Of a stretch of 64,000 bases of DNA, positions 18,711-27,711 are shown one piece after another. The stretch is from contig NZ_CP120210.1 of the NCBI RefSeq assembly GCF_029369745.1, positions 1,674,001 to 1,738,000 of the forward strand. The letters are read 5' to 3'. Both the position numbers and the translations under genes were made by a program. Each line of letters opens with the position of its first letter. Within the stretch, counting starts at the first letter, position 1. The DNA is from Amycolatopsis sp. QT-25. GTDB taxonomy: Bacteria; Actinomycetota; Actinomycetes; Mycobacteriales; Pseudonocardiaceae. The notes below the pieces were generated by a model. It did no database searches, was not told the origin of the DNA, and saw nothing but the letters and a program-made list of their open reading frames with translations.

Positions 18711-18862
18711 GCGGGGGCGGCATGAACACCGTCGACGTGCTTTTTCGCGCGGGGGCGGCATGAACACCGTCGACGTGCTTTTTCGCGCGGGGGCGGCATG
18801 AACACCGTCGACGTGCTTTTTCCCGCGGAGGCGGCATGAACACCGCCGACGTCCGTGAGCTG
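18711..18862 (+). repeat. Four 38-bp tandem units forming three coupled mini-ORFs before iniC-like
   Basis: Units start at 18711, 18749, 18787 and 18825. Each has a G-rich ribosome site (GCGGGGGCGGC) and ATG (18722, 18760, 18798, 18836). The first three ATGs each open a 13-codon frame (MNTVDVLFRAGAA twice, then MNTVDVLFPAEAA) whose TGA overlaps the next ATG as ATGA. The fourth ATG is the real start of the iniC-like gene, with GGAGG. So three overlapping mini-ORFs (18722-18763, 18760-18801, 18798-18839) lead into the gene. Confidence 0.85.
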
Positions 18863-20041
18863 CTGAACGAGGCCGCGGCGCACTATCGCGGCCGTCCGCA
18901 CGCGGTGGCGATGCTGCGGGAATGCCTGGAGCGCTTGGAAAAACCGCTGCGGGTCGGCTTCGTCGGCACGCCGGGCACCGGGAAGTCCACTTTGGTCTCC
19001 GCGCTGGCGGAGTGGCCGACCAGGGCGTTGCGGGAACTCGATCTGTTCGACACCCCGGCGCCCGCCGAACACGTCGACGCGACGGTGCGCCTGGTGCGTC
19101 ATCTCGAACCCGACGAACTCGCCGGTGCCCGGCCGGTGGGTGGTTCCCCGTTCGCGCGGCAGACGGCGGTGAACTCGGTACTGGTGCTGGGGCGCGCCGA
19201 CGAGGTCGGCGCGGGCCGGATCGATGCCTTGCTCACCGCGAAACAGCTGGCACGGCGGGCTTGGCGCGAGGACCCGCGGTGCGCGGGGTTCCAGGGGGTC
19301 ATCGCGGTCGCCGGGCAGTTGGGGTACGCGGGGCGCGCGCTCCTCGACGACGAATTCGAGGTACTGCGGGCGCTGGCGTCGGTTTCCCGGCCGGAGCTGG
19401 AGCGGTATCTCCTGTCGGTGGACTCCTTTGTGGACGATCACTTCCCGGTGAGGATCCCGCCGGAGTCGAGGAAACACCTGGTGTCGCGGTTCGGCCTCTA
19501 CGGGGTCCGCCTGGCGATCACCCTGATCCGCACCGGCTGCGAGAGCAGGCTGAAACTCTCGGCGGAACTCGTGCACCGCAGTGGCCTCGGCGACCTCCGG
19601 GACACACTCGCGGGGTGTTTCGTCGCGAGGGCCGACGTGCTGAAGGCACGCACGGCGGTGGTGCGGCTGGAAGGGCTGCTCGCCGCCGAACCGCTTCCGC
19701 GCGGCGACCGGCTGGCCGCCCGCGTGGAGCGCTTCGCCGCGGCCGCGCACGATTTCCGGGAACTGCGGCTCATCGCCGGCATCCGCGGTGGCCGCACGGC
19801 GTTGGCCGGGGAGATCGCGGAGGAGGCCGTCCGGCTGCTCGGCGCGCAGGGACTCGCGCCCACCGAGCGGCTCGGTCTCGAACCGGACGCGGGCCCCGCC
19901 GAGATCCACGCGGCCGCGGAAGGCGCGCTCGGCCGCTGGCGGCAGGAGGCGGAACGCGCCGACGCCGCGCCCGCCGAACGCGCCGCCGCCCGGGTCGTCG
20001 TGCGTTCGGTCGAGGGGCTGCTCAGCTTGTTCGTGGGTTGA
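18836..20041 (+). CDS. iniC: Dynamin-like GTPase, IniC-type
   Basis: The 401-residue protein has an intact Walker A (GTPGTGKSTL) at about residues 44-53 and ELDLFDTPAP as the switch region. The expected NKxD is replaced by LGRADEVG, as is common in short dynamin-like partners. The C-terminal two thirds are helical with no membrane segment. It matches the size and position of IniC, the smaller GTPase after iniA. ATG 18836 follows GGAGG and overlaps the stop of the third mini-ORF (ATGA), which suggests translational coupling. The pairing of a P-loop-altered IniA with an intact IniC suggests they may act together. Confidence 0.78.
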   Translation: MNTADVRELLNEAAAHYRGRPHAVAMLRECLERLEKPLRVGFVGTPGTGKSTLVSALAEWPTRALRELDLFDTPAPAEHVDATVRLVRHLEPDELAGARPVGGSPFARQTAVNSVLVLGRADEVGAGRIDALLTAKQLARRAWREDPRCAGFQGVIAVAGQLGYAGRALLDDEFEVLRALASVSRPELERYLLSVDSFVDDHFPVRIPPESRKHLVSRFGLYGVRLAITLIRTGCESRLKLSAELVHRSGLGDLRDTLAGCFVARADVLKARTAVVRLEGLLAAEPLPRGDRLAARVERFAAAAHDFRELRLIAGIRGGRTALAGEIAEEAVRLLGAQGLAPTERLGLEPDAGPAEIHAAAEGALGRWRQEAERADAAPAERAAARVVVRSVEGLLSLFVG

Positions 20042-20056
20042 CCCCTTCAGCCCGCG

Positions 20057-20458
20057 TCAGGCGTTGCCGAGCACCCGGGTCACGGCGATCTCGACGACCA
20101 CGCGTTCCGGGTTCGGCTTGGGCTGCCGGTAGCGCGCGGCGTAGCGGTTCTCCGCGTCGCGCACCGACTCCGGGTCTTCGCGCAGCACCGCGCGTCCCTC
20201 CAGGGTGGACCACCGGGGTCCGTCGAGCTGGCAGGCGGCGACCGGAACGCCGTTTTCGCCCGCTTCCTTGATCATGCGAGCCTTCTTGGACGAGCGGAAC
20301 GTGATCACGCGGGCAATCCCGGCCTCGAAGTCCACCGTGACCCCGACCGCGACGACATGCGGGGTCCCGTCCGGCCGGACGGTGGTCAGGGTGGCGAGAT
20401 GCCGCTCGGTCCAGAAGGCCCGGAAGGCCTCGCCACGCGCGCTCAGATCGAGTGTCAT
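20057..20458 (-). CDS. Pyridoxamine 5'-phosphate oxidase-fold, F420-type oxidoreductase family
   Basis: With ATG 20458 the product is 133 residues (MTLDLSARGEAFRAFWTERH). The split-barrel pattern is clear: HLATLTTVRPDGTPHVVAVG, then ITFRSSKKARMIKEAG, then GPRWSTLEGRAVLREDPESV. Actinomycete members of this family bind F420 or flavin and reduce or bind small molecules. No signal peptide. It converges on the iniC-like gene with 15 bases between stops. The cofactor cannot be decided from sequence by eye. Confidence 0.75.
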   Translation of the reverse strand: MTLDLSARGEAFRAFWTERHLATLTTVRPDGTPHVVAVGVTVDFEAGIARVITFRSSKKARMIKEAGENGVPVAACQLDGPRWSTLEGRAVLREDPESVRDAENRYAARYRQPKPNPERVVVEIAVTRVLGNA

Positions 20459-20598
20459 ACGTCCCACGCTAGGCCACCTTCACGAAAGCGTCATTTGAGG
20501 TAATAGTAAGGAAACTTTCCTAACTCTCTTGTTTTTGGCCGACCCGGATGTCACCCTCGGAACGCGCCGCCGCCACCAACGACGTTTCCGGAGGAGCC

Positions 20599-21816
20599 AT
20601 GAAAAAGACCGTTCGGACAGTGCTGGCCGCGGCCGCGCTGACCGCCGGGCTGGTCGCCACGACCGCCCCCGCCACCGCGGTGACCACTCAGGGAACCCCC
20701 TACCTGCCCGGAGTTCTGCGCCCGTCGGTGTCGCAGGCGACGCAGGACGCGGCACTCGCCAAGTACTACGACTTCTGGAAGAAGAACTTCCTGACCACCA
20801 AGTGCGGAACGGGCACCTACGCGGTCAAGGCGCCGGACGCCGACCACGCCTTCGTGGCCGAGGGCCAGGGTTACGGGATGACCATCGCGGCGATGATGGG
20901 CGCCAAGGATCCGCAGGCCCGTACCGTCTTCGACGGCATCCTGAAGTTCGTGAAGGCGCATCCGTCGGTGATCGACAAGGATCTGCACGCCGCCGAGCAG
21001 GACGAGAGCTGCAAGAGCGTCAACGGCAGCGACGCGGCGACGGACGGCGACCTGGAGATCGCCTACGGCCTCCTTCTGGCCGACAAGGTCTGGGGCAGCG
21101 GCGGTTCGGTGAACTACAAGGCCGAGGCGCTGCGGATCATCAAGGCGATCAAGCGCAGCGAGGTCAACCCCGACACCAAGTTCATGCGGCTGGCGGACTG
21201 GGCCGACAGCGGCAAGTACATCAACAGCTCGCGCTCCTCGGACTGGATGCCGGGACACCTTCGCGCGTTCGAGAAGGCCACCGGTGACTCCTTCTGGGGT
21301 CAGGTCCGGACCCGGCAGGAGAAGGCCGTCACACAACTGCAGCAGCAGTACGCGTCGAAGACCGGCCTCATCCCGGACTTCGTCGTCAACACCAATTCCA
21401 CGCCGAAGCCCGCTCCGGACGGCTTCCTCGAGGACCACGACCCGCACTACGGCTACAACGCCTGCCGTGACCCGTGGCGGCTCGGCGTCGACGGGATCAC
21501 CGTCTCGGGCAGCCCCGCGCAGGGACAGGTGCGGAAGATGAACACCTGGATCCAGCAGAACACCGGCGGCAACCCGGCCAAGATCACCACCGGCTACACG
21601 CTGTCCGGGTCCAAGCTGCCGGGCGAGACGGGACAGCACCCCTGTTTCACCGCGTCGTTCGCCATCGCGGCGATGAACGACCCGGGCAGCCAGGCCTGGC
21701 TCGACAAGCTGTGGACGTCGATCACCACCTGGTCGCCGCAAGCCGACGACTACTACGGCACCGGCATCACCGTGCAGGTCCTGATCATCCTCTCGGGGAA
21801 CTACATCGCGGTCTGA
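20599..21816 (+). CDS. Secreted glycoside hydrolase family 8 (endoglucanase-type)
   Basis: ATG 20599 follows GGAGGAG. The 405-residue protein has a signal peptide (MKKTVRTVLAAAALTAGLVA, cleavage near ATA). GH8 hallmarks are present: the general acid segment VAEGQGYGMTIAAMMGA, the family signature ATDGDLEIAYGLLLA, and SDWMPGHLRAF. The HDPHYGYNACRDPWRLG stretch fits the substrate groove. GH8 enzymes invert beta-1,4 bonds in cellulose, chitosan or xylan; which substrate applies here is unclear. It is a single-gene unit ended by a strong hairpin. Confidence 0.88.
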   Translation: MKKTVRTVLAAAALTAGLVATTAPATAVTTQGTPYLPGVLRPSVSQATQDAALAKYYDFWKKNFLTTKCGTGTYAVKAPDADHAFVAEGQGYGMTIAAMMGAKDPQARTVFDGILKFVKAHPSVIDKDLHAAEQDESCKSVNGSDAATDGDLEIAYGLLLADKVWGSGGSVNYKAEALRIIKAIKRSEVNPDTKFMRLADWADSGKYINSSRSSDWMPGHLRAFEKATGDSFWGQVRTRQEKAVTQLQQQYASKTGLIPDFVVNTNSTPKPAPDGFLEDHDPHYGYNACRDPWRLGVDGITVSGSPAQGQVRKMNTWIQQNTGGNPAKITTGYTLSGSKLPGETGQHPCFTASFAIAAMNDPGSQAWLDKLWTSITTWSPQADDYYGTGITVQVLIILSGNYIAV

Positions 21817-21821
21817 GCCAA

Positions 21822-21875
21822 GTACCTGAAGGCCCCCTTCTCGCACCTGGGTGCGGGAAGGGGGCCTTCCGGTAC
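21822..21875. repeat. Intergenic hairpin, family 1 copy (terminator-like)
   Basis: The arms GAAGGCCCCCTTC and GAAGGGGGCCTTC, extended outward by GTACC/GGTAC, enclose a 16-base loop six bases after the GH8 stop. Four more copies of this element occur in the window (29448, 39524, 46499, 63393). Confidence 0.85.
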
Positions 21876-21971
21876 GCCGGACACCCATCGGACAGAATTT
21901 CAACTGCCAGTTGACCTCTTCAACAGCCAGTTGTAGCGTCGGCGACCATCCGAAGCCCGTGGAGGTCCCTC

Positions 21972-22940
21972 ATGCCGTCGACGCCGCTCACCTTGACCCG
22001 AATCTGGCGCCTGGCCGTGCTCACCGGCCTGGCCGCGCTCGTCACCACGGCCTGTGGCGGCGGGCCCGACGGTGCGGGCGGCCAGGAACCCGCGGCACCG
22101 GGTGCGCCCGCCGCCATCCCGGACACCACCTCGTTGATCGAGTCCGTCCAGAAGGACGCCGCCGTCGCCGGCACCCTGCCCGCCAAGTACACCCAGGCCG
22201 GGATGCTGCACCTCGCCTCGAACCTGCAGTCCGCGCCCAACAACTTCTACGCCGCCGACGGCAAGACGCCGATCGGCTACGAGGTCGACCTCGCCAAGGC
22301 CATCGGCAAGAAGCTGGGCGTCACCGTGCACCACCAGGACATGGCGTTCGGTTCGCTGATCACGAGCCTCCAGTCCGGCCGCGTCGATCTCACGATGGCC
22401 GCGATGAACGACACCAAGACCCGCCAGGCGCAGATCGATTTCGTCGACTACTTCTCCTCCGGCATCACGATCATGGTCCGCAAGGGCGATCCCGACCGGA
22501 TCGCCGGCCCCGAAACGTTGTGCGGCAAGAACGTCGCGGTCGTGCAGGGGACGAGCCACCAGAAGTTCGCCGAAGAGCAGAACGGCAAGTGCGCGCAGGC
22601 GGGCAAGCCCGCGCTGACCGTGACCGCGACCGATTCCGACACGCAGAACCAGAACCAGCTCCGCACCGGCCGGGTCGCCGCCATCCTCAACGACCTGCCC
22701 AGCGCGGTCTACATCTCCCGGACCGCGGGCGAGGGCAAGTTCTTCGAGGTCGTCCCCGGCGAGCCGATCAACGGCGGACCGTACGGGATCGGCGTCGCCA
22801 AGGACAACAAGCCGCTCGCGGAGTCGATCCGCGGCGCGTTGCAGTCCCTGATCGCCGACGGCGGCTACGGCAGGATTCTGCAGGCCTGGGGCGTCGAGCA
22901 GGGCGCGGTCGAGGAGGCGAAGCTCAATGGCGGAAGCTAG
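21972..22940 (+). CDS. Amino-acid ABC transporter substrate-binding lipoprotein
   Basis: The 322-residue protein has a lipoprotein signal ending TTAC and a family 3 solute-binding fold: NNFYAADGKTPIGYEVDLAK, then FGSLITSLQSGRVDLTMAAM, then the GGPYGIGVAKDN domain. This pattern is typical of polar or basic amino-acid receptors. GGAGG precedes ATG 21972. It is the first gene of a four-gene operon; its 3' end overlaps the permease gene by 14 bases. The substrate may be the one metabolised or sensed by the aminotransferase-regulator at the operon's end. Confidence 0.85.
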   Translation: MPSTPLTLTRIWRLAVLTGLAALVTTACGGGPDGAGGQEPAAPGAPAAIPDTTSLIESVQKDAAVAGTLPAKYTQAGMLHLASNLQSAPNNFYAADGKTPIGYEVDLAKAIGKKLGVTVHHQDMAFGSLITSLQSGRVDLTMAAMNDTKTRQAQIDFVDYFSSGITIMVRKGDPDRIAGPETLCGKNVAVVQGTSHQKFAEEQNGKCAQAGKPALTVTATDSDTQNQNQLRTGRVAAILNDLPSAVYISRTAGEGKFFEVVPGEPINGGPYGIGVAKDNKPLAESIRGALQSLIADGGYGRILQAWGVEQGAVEEAKLNGGS

Positions 22941-23841
22941 CCGGTCGACGACCGAGCCGCTGCCGATCGTCCGGCTGAGGCACTGGGGTCGCTGGGTCAG
23001 CGCCGTCGTCATCCTCGCGCTGCTGGTCCTGCTCGGGATCGCGCTCGGGAACGCCCAGATCCAGTGGGACTCCGTCCCGGAGTTCCTGTGGTACCGGGTG
23101 ATGGCGGTCGGCCTGCTCAACACCGTGCTGCTCGCGGTGATCGCGCAGGGTTCGGCGATCGTCATCGGCATCGTGATCGCCCTGATGCGCCGCTCGGCGA
23201 ATCCGGTGGCGCGCTGGTTCGCGGCCGGTTACATCTGGCTGTTCCGTGGGCTTCCGGTGCTGCTGCAGATCCTCATCTGGTACAACCTGGCACTGGTCTT
23301 CGAGTTCATCTCGATCCCGCTGCCGTTCGGTGGCCACCTCCTGCACGAGCAGACCAACGTGCTGATCACCGCGTTCACCGCCGCGTTGCTGGGCTTGGCG
23401 CTCAACGAAAGCGCGTACATGGCGGAGATCGTCCGCGCCGGGCTCAACAGTGTCGACAATGGACAGACCGAGGCGGCGAAGTCGATCGGGATGTCGCCGG
23501 GCGCGACACTGCGCCGTGTGGTGCTGCCGCAGGCGATGCGGGTGATCATCCCGCCGACCGGCAACGACTTCATCAACATGCTCAAGGGGACGTCGATGGC
23601 GTCGGTGATCGGCGTGACCGAGCTGATCCACGCCGCCAACAACATCTCGTCCAACAACCTGCTGGTGATGGAGACACTGCTGGCCGCCGCCGTCTGGTAC
23701 ATGGTCGTGGTGACCGTCGCCGGGGTCGGCCAGCATTATCTGGAGCGCGCCTTCGATTCCGAAGACCGGTCGCGGAGCCCGTTCTCCCGTGCCGCCAAGG
23801 CCTTGCGCACCGCGCCGCTGGTGAGGAGTGAACGTGTCTGA
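22927..23841 (+). CDS. Amino-acid ABC transporter permease
   Basis: The 304-residue protein has several membrane helices and the HisMQ-type permease domain, with the ATPase-coupling loop [22 protein letters not shown] split by no gap (EAAxxxGxxxxxxxxxVxLPQA). One longer cytoplasmic N-terminus precedes the first helix. It overlaps both neighbours (14 bases upstream, eight downstream), so it is translated as part of the operon. A single permease gene implies a homodimeric channel. Confidence 0.88.
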   Translation: MAEASRSTTEPLPIVRLRHWGRWVSAVVILALLVLLGIALGNAQIQWDSVPEFLWYRVMAVGLLNTVLLAVIAQGSAIVIGIVIALMRRSANPVARWFAAGYIWLFRGLPVLLQILIWYNLALVFEFISIPLPFGGHLLHEQTNVLITAFTAALLGLALNESAYMAEIVRAGLNSVDNGQTEAAKSIGMSPGATLRRVVLPQAMRVIIPPTGNDFINMLKGTSMASVIGVTELIHAANNISSNNLLVMETLLAAAVWYMVVVTVAGVGQHYLERAFDSEDRSRSPFSRAAKALRTAPLVRSERV

Positions 23842-24601
23842 GCCGCTGCTGAGAGCCGTCGGCGTCCGCAAGAGCTACGGCCACACCGAGGTGCTCGGCG
23901 GGATCGACCTCGAAGTCCGCAAAGGACAGGTGGTCTGCCTGCTCGGCCCGTCGGGCGCGGGGAAGAGCACCTTCCTGCGGTGTGTCAACCATCTGGAGCC
24001 GATCGACGCCGGGCAGGTCTGGGTCGACGGCGAGCCGATCGGTTTCCGGCTGCGCGACGGAAAACTGTACGAGCTGAAGGAACGCGAGGTCGCCCGCCAG
24101 CGCCGCGACATCGGCATGGTGTTCCAGCGGTTCAACCTGTTCGGTCACCGGACGGCGCTGCAGAACGTCGTCGAGGGGCCGGTGCGGGTGCTCGGTGTCC
24201 CCCTGGCCGAAGCCAAAGAGCAGGCACTCGAACTGCTCGACAGGGTCGGCCTCGCGCACCGCGCCGACGCCTATCCGGCGCAGCTGTCGGGCGGACAGCA
24301 GCAGCGGGTCGCGATCGCCCGGTCGCTCGCGATGAAACCGAAGCTGATGCTGTTCGACGAGCCGACGTCGGCGCTCGACCCGGAACTCGTGGGCGAGGTG
24401 CTGGCGGTGATGGGTACGTTGGCCGCGGAGGGGATGACGATGGTCGTGGTGACGCACGAGATGGGGTTCGCGGCCGAAGCCGCCGACGAGGTGGTGTTCA
24501 TGGCCGACGGCATGGTCGTCGAGACCGGGCCGCCGGGGGAGATCCTGAGCACTCCGAAGCACGAGCGGACCCGGCAGTTCCTGGCGCGGGTCCTCGCATG
24601 A
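23834..24601 (+). CDS. Amino-acid ABC transporter ATP-binding protein
   Basis: The 255-residue ATPase has Walker [11 protein letters not shown]-loop [10 protein letters not shown], signature [14 protein letters not shown], Walker [13 protein letters not shown] and the switch histidine in VTHEMGF, so it is active. GTG 23834 is preferred over GTG 23828 because AGGAG ends only five bases before it. The extra insertion [18 protein letters not shown] after strand 3 is common in the basic-amino-acid group. Its ATGA overlap with the next gene indicates coupling. Confidence 0.88.
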   Translation: MSEPLLRAVGVRKSYGHTEVLGGIDLEVRKGQVVCLLGPSGAGKSTFLRCVNHLEPIDAGQVWVDGEPIGFRLRDGKLYELKEREVARQRRDIGMVFQRFNLFGHRTALQNVVEGPVRVLGVPLAEAKEQALELLDRVGLAHRADAYPAQLSGGQQQRVAIARSLAMKPKLMLFDEPTSALDPELVGEVLAVMGTLAAEGMTMVVVTHEMGFAAEAADEVVFMADGMVVETGPPGEILSTPKHERTRQFLARVLA

Positions 24602-26325
24602 CGCGGATCTCCCCGCGGTACCTGCTGCAGTTCGACGAACCGGCCGGATACCTCGACTTCGCGCGGTTCGGTCCGCCGTCGCACGCCGTGCTCGACACGA
24701 CGGCGAGCCTGCTCGACGCCTCCACCAAGGCCGGTCCGTCCACGGTGGACGATCTGATGCGGCAGGAGACCAGGGCCAAGGCCGCCGCCGCGCGGCTTTC
24801 CGGCAGCGACACCGACCACACGGTGTTGCTGCCGCACACCAGTCTCGGCCTGTTCCAGGCGGCGTTCAACGCGCCTGGCGGCGAGGCGCTGGTGTCTTCG
24901 GCGGAGTTCCCGGCCAACACCTACCCGTGGGCGCGGGCCGAACAGGCGGGACGGCTGACCGTGCGGCGGCTGCCGCTGGGGAAGGTCACGGCGGACGCGG
25001 TCAAAGCCGCGCTGACGCCGGAGACGTCGCTGGTCAGTGTGAGCGCGGTCGACTTCCGCACCGGGTTTCGCGCCGATCTGGCGGCGATCCGGGAGGTGGT
25101 GGGCGACCGGCTGCTCGTGGTCGACGGAATCCAGGGCTTCGGGGTGACCGAGGCGCCGTGGGAGGTCGCGGACGTGCTCGTCGTCGGCGGGCAGAAGTGG
25201 TTGCGGGCGGGCTGGGGCACCGGTTTCGCCGTCCTGTCCGACCGGGCGCTGGAGCGGATGGAACCGATCCTGTCCGGCTGGACCGGCGCCCGTGACCCTG
25301 GACTGTTCGACGACGAGATCCATCCGGCCGACGGGACCGCGGCCGCCTGGTCGATTTCGAACCTGAGCCCGATCACGTCGGGCGCGTTCGCCGCCGCGTT
25401 GGAACTGGTCGAAGAGGCGGGCGTCGCGGCCATCGCCGCGCGGATCACCGAACGCGTCGGCGAACTCGAAGAAGTCGTGAAATCCGTCGGGGGAGAGGTG
25501 GTTTCGGCCGTCGACCGGCGGGCCGGGATCCTCGCCTTCACTATGCCAGGGCAGGCCGCCGAACAGGTCGGGGCGGCGCTGGCGAACGCCGGGATCGCCG
25601 CGACCGTGCGGCCGGAGCACGTCCGGCTCTCCCCGCACGCGTCCACTCCGGCGAGTGCGGCGGAACAGGTGCGGACGGCGCTGGAGCGGCTGCACGAACC
25701 GGTCACGGTGCTTTCCGGCGTTCTCGCGGCCGGAGTGGTGTCGAGTGACCTGCTCACCGCGCTCGTCCCGGCGGTGCACGCGCTCGCGGCGATGCTGGGG
25801 CCGGGCAACGAAGTCCTGCTGCACGACCTGCGCAGGCTGCCGGACTCGATCGTCGCCATCGCGGGCGACCTCACCGGCCGGACGGTCGGCGGGCCGATGA
25901 CGGATCTGCTGCTGGGCCTGGTCCGTCGCGGCACCACGCAGGATCTGACGAACTACGAGACCCACGGCCCCGACGGCCGGGCGATCCGCTCCTCGACGCT
26001 GTTCCTGCGGGACGCCGACGGGGTCGCGATCGGCTGCCTGTGCGTCAACCGGCTCTCCGACGGTGCACCGAAAGCCGACGGGCACGAACCCGAGACGTTC
26101 CCGCCGGACGTCGACAGCCTGCAGCGGTTCCTGGTCGGGCGCGCGGTGGCGAAGGCCGGGATCCCGGTGGACCTGATGAAGAAGCGGCACAAGGCGGCCG
26201 TGGTCCGGGAACTGGACGAGGCGGGGTTCTTCCTCATCAAGGACTCGGTGGACCACCTCGCCGGGGAACTCGACGTCACGCGGTACACGATCTACAACTA
26301 CCTGAACGAGATCCGGGGCACCTGA
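24598..26325 (+). CDS. Class V aminotransferase fused to a YheO-like PAS/HTH regulator
   Basis: The 575-residue protein starts at ATG 24598 inside the ATPase stop (ATGA). Residues about 1-355 are a fold-type I PLP enzyme of the class V (Csd/kynureninase-like) group, with the PLP lysine in [15 protein letters not shown] and the cofactor Asp in VVDGIQGFG. Residues about 375-490 match the YheO-type PAS domain ([31 protein letters not shown]) and the last 60 residues the matching helix-turn-helix ([20 protein letters not shown] through [11 protein letters not shown]). Such a fusion, at the end of an amino-acid uptake operon, may sense or process the transported amino acid and control the operon. 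I did not find a disrupted catalytic residue. Confidence 0.82.
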   Translation: MTRISPRYLLQFDEPAGYLDFARFGPPSHAVLDTTASLLDASTKAGPSTVDDLMRQETRAKAAAARLSGSDTDHTVLLPHTSLGLFQAAFNAPGGEALVSSAEFPANTYPWARAEQAGRLTVRRLPLGKVTADAVKAALTPETSLVSVSAVDFRTGFRADLAAIREVVGDRLLVVDGIQGFGVTEAPWEVADVLVVGGQKWLRAGWGTGFAVLSDRALERMEPILSGWTGARDPGLFDDEIHPADGTAAAWSISNLSPITSGAFAAALELVEEAGVAAIAARITERVGELEEVVKSVGGEVVSAVDRRAGILAFTMPGQAAEQVGAALANAGIAATVRPEHVRLSPHASTPASAAEQVRTALERLHEPVTVLSGVLAAGVVSSDLLTALVPAVHALAAMLGPGNEVLLHDLRRLPDSIVAIAGDLTGRTVGGPMTDLLLGLVRRGTTQDLTNYETHGPDGRAIRSSTLFLRDADGVAIGCLCVNRLSDGAPKADGHEPETFPPDVDSLQRFLVGRAVAKAGIPVDLMKKRHKAAVVRELDEAGFFLIKDSVDHLAGELDVTRYTIYNYLNEIRGT

Positions 26326-26347
26326 GGGCTGCGGCTGGTGCCGCGCG

Positions 26348-26402
26348 TGCAATGAAGGAGTCTTTCATCGCAAGATTCGCGATGAAAGACTCCTTCATTG
26401 CA
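26348..26402. terminator. Long perfect palindrome between convergent genes (family 2)
   Basis: A 24-bp perfect stem with arms containing ATGAAGGAGTCTTTCATCGC and its complement surrounds a seven-base loop. It lies between the stops of the aminotransferase-regulator and the glycosyltransferase genes and could terminate both. It is unrelated in sequence to the five GAAGGCCCCC hairpins. Confidence 0.8.
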
Positions 26403-26409
26403 GTGGGGA

Positions 26410-27582
26410 CTAACGGAGGAAGGACTCCACGGCATCGGCGGCCCGGTCGACGCCGCCGTTCCCGCGCGTCTCGGCCCGCACCTCGGCGAGCCGCGCGGCC
26501 ACCTCGGGCGACCCGGCCACCCGCTCGACGGCGGCCCGCAACGTCGAGGCCGTCACCTCGTCGGCCGGGAGCTGCTCGCCGACGCCCAGTTCCGCCAGCT
26601 TCGCCGCGTTGCCGAAACCATCGGTGGCCAGCGGGATCGCGACGGTCGGCACGCCGTACCACAGCGATTCCGTGCTGCCGCCCATGCCGGCGTGCGTGAT
26701 GAACGCCGACGCGGCTTCCAGCACGACGAGCTGCGGGACGAACGGACGCACCTCGATGTGTCCGGGCAGCGGCCCGAGCGCGGCCGGGTCGGTCTGACCG
26801 ATCGAGATGACCACGTGCCAGTCCGAGTCGCGGAACCCGGCCACGCAGGCGCGGAACAGGTCCAGCTGGTCGGTGAACGCCGTGCCGAGCGACATCAGCA
26901 GGATCTTCCTGTCGTTCGACGGCGGGGTCCAGCTCCGGTCGGCGAGGCGTTCCGGGTCCAGCGCCGGGCCGACGAACCGGACCGACGACGGCACCCGGTC
27001 GACGTTGGGCTGCATCGCCCTCGGCAGCAGCGCGAGCACCTGGGGCGGATGGGAGATCCACTCCCAGGCATCGGCCTCGATGCCGTTCTCGTTCAGCCAT
27101 CGGGTGAACGTGGCGAAATAGTCCTTTCCGGGCGGTGAGGTCCGGATCGAGGTCAGGATCTCGCCCATGTCCTCTTCGTAGCCTTCCCAAGCGACATAGG
27201 TCGGCGAAAGCTGCACCGCCGGAACGTCGTAGCGCCTGGCCAGCAGCGGAGCCGGAAGCCCGCCGATGTCGTACAGGAGCAGGTCCGGACGGTTCCGGTC
27301 GTAGAAGTCGGTGAGCACCGGCATCGCCTGGATGCCCTCGTCGAGGAAGACCCGCATCTGCGCCGCCGGATCCTCCGGCCATCCCGACTGGTCGCCGAGC
27401 GGGAGGATCGACGGATGCGCGACGACCTCGGCCCCGGTCGGTGCGATCAACCCGGTGAGTGGTTCGCCCACGGCGTAGCTGACCCGGTGCCCGCGCGCGA
27501 CGAGTTCACGGATGACGGCCAGCGAAGGGTAGATGTGGCTCGGCGCGGTGCTGCCGATCATGGCGATGTGCTTGTTCTGCAT
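26410..27582 (-). CDS. Macrolide-family (MGT) glycosyltransferase
   Basis: The 390-residue protein is a GT1-type glycosyltransferase. The acceptor domain begins IAMIGSTAPSHIYPSLAVIREL with the catalytic-type histidine in SHIYPS. The C-terminal donor site has THAGMGGSTESLWYGVP followed by IPLATDGFGNAAKLAELG. Members inactivate macrolides by glucosylation or decorate natural products; there is no biosynthetic cluster around it, so self-protection is the better guess. ATG 27582 follows ACAGGAC. Upstream is a candidate leader peptide and terminator hairpin consistent with antibiotic-inducible attenuation. Confidence 0.83.
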   Translation of the reverse strand: MQNKHIAMIGSTAPSHIYPSLAVIRELVARGHRVSYAVGEPLTGLIAPTGAEVVAHPSILPLGDQSGWPEDPAAQMRVFLDEGIQAMPVLTDFYDRNRPDLLLYDIGGLPAPLLARRYDVPAVQLSPTYVAWEGYEEDMGEILTSIRTSPPGKDYFATFTRWLNENGIEADAWEWISHPPQVLALLPRAMQPNVDRVPSSVRFVGPALDPERLADRSWTPPSNDRKILLMSLGTAFTDQLDLFRACVAGFRDSDWHVVISIGQTDPAALGPLPGHIEVRPFVPQLVVLEAASAFITHAGMGGSTESLWYGVPTVAIPLATDGFGNAAKLAELGVGEQLPADEVTASTLRAAVERVAGSPEVAARLAEVRAETRGNGGVDRAADAVESFLR

Positions 27583-27632
27583 GATGTCCTGTCTGCCTTC
27601 GTGAAGGAACGTCAGACGGCGCGCAGAAAAGG

Positions 27633-27656
27633 GGGCCTCCCGGTCACGGGCGGCCC
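27633..27656 (-). terminator. Candidate attenuator hairpin upstream of the glycosyltransferase
   Basis: On the minus strand GGGCC-GCCCG and CGGGA-GGCCC pair around loop TGAC (one internal mismatch) and are followed by four T. The outer pair AGACGGCG (27672-27665) and CGCCGTCT (27621-27614) encloses it. The hairpin lies between a 10-codon leader frame and the gene start. Confidence 0.55.
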
Positions 27657-27671
27657 TGCGGTCACGCCGTC

Positions 27672-27704
27672 TCAGGCGATGCGCATGCGGATATGGCAGA
27701 TCAT
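27672..27704 (-). CDS. Candidate leader peptide of the glycosyltransferase
   Basis: A 10-codon frame MICHIRMRIA starts seven bases after a -10-like TAGGAT, so it would be leaderless or nearly so. Its stop codon abuts the outer stem of the attenuator. Leader peptides of this size control macrolide-inducible resistance genes by ribosome stalling. No direct proof of translation. Confidence 0.4.
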   Translation of the reverse strand: MICHIRMRIA

Positions 27705-27711
27705 GATCGAG

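Noticed and set aside
18711..18862. CRISPR or phage attachment repeat
   Set aside because: The 38-bp units are directly adjacent without spacers and are explained as duplicated start sites.
16901..19909. 1002-codon minus-strand frame across the ini GTPases
   Set aside because: Arg/His-rich with no motif; the plus strand encodes recognisable dynamin-like proteins.
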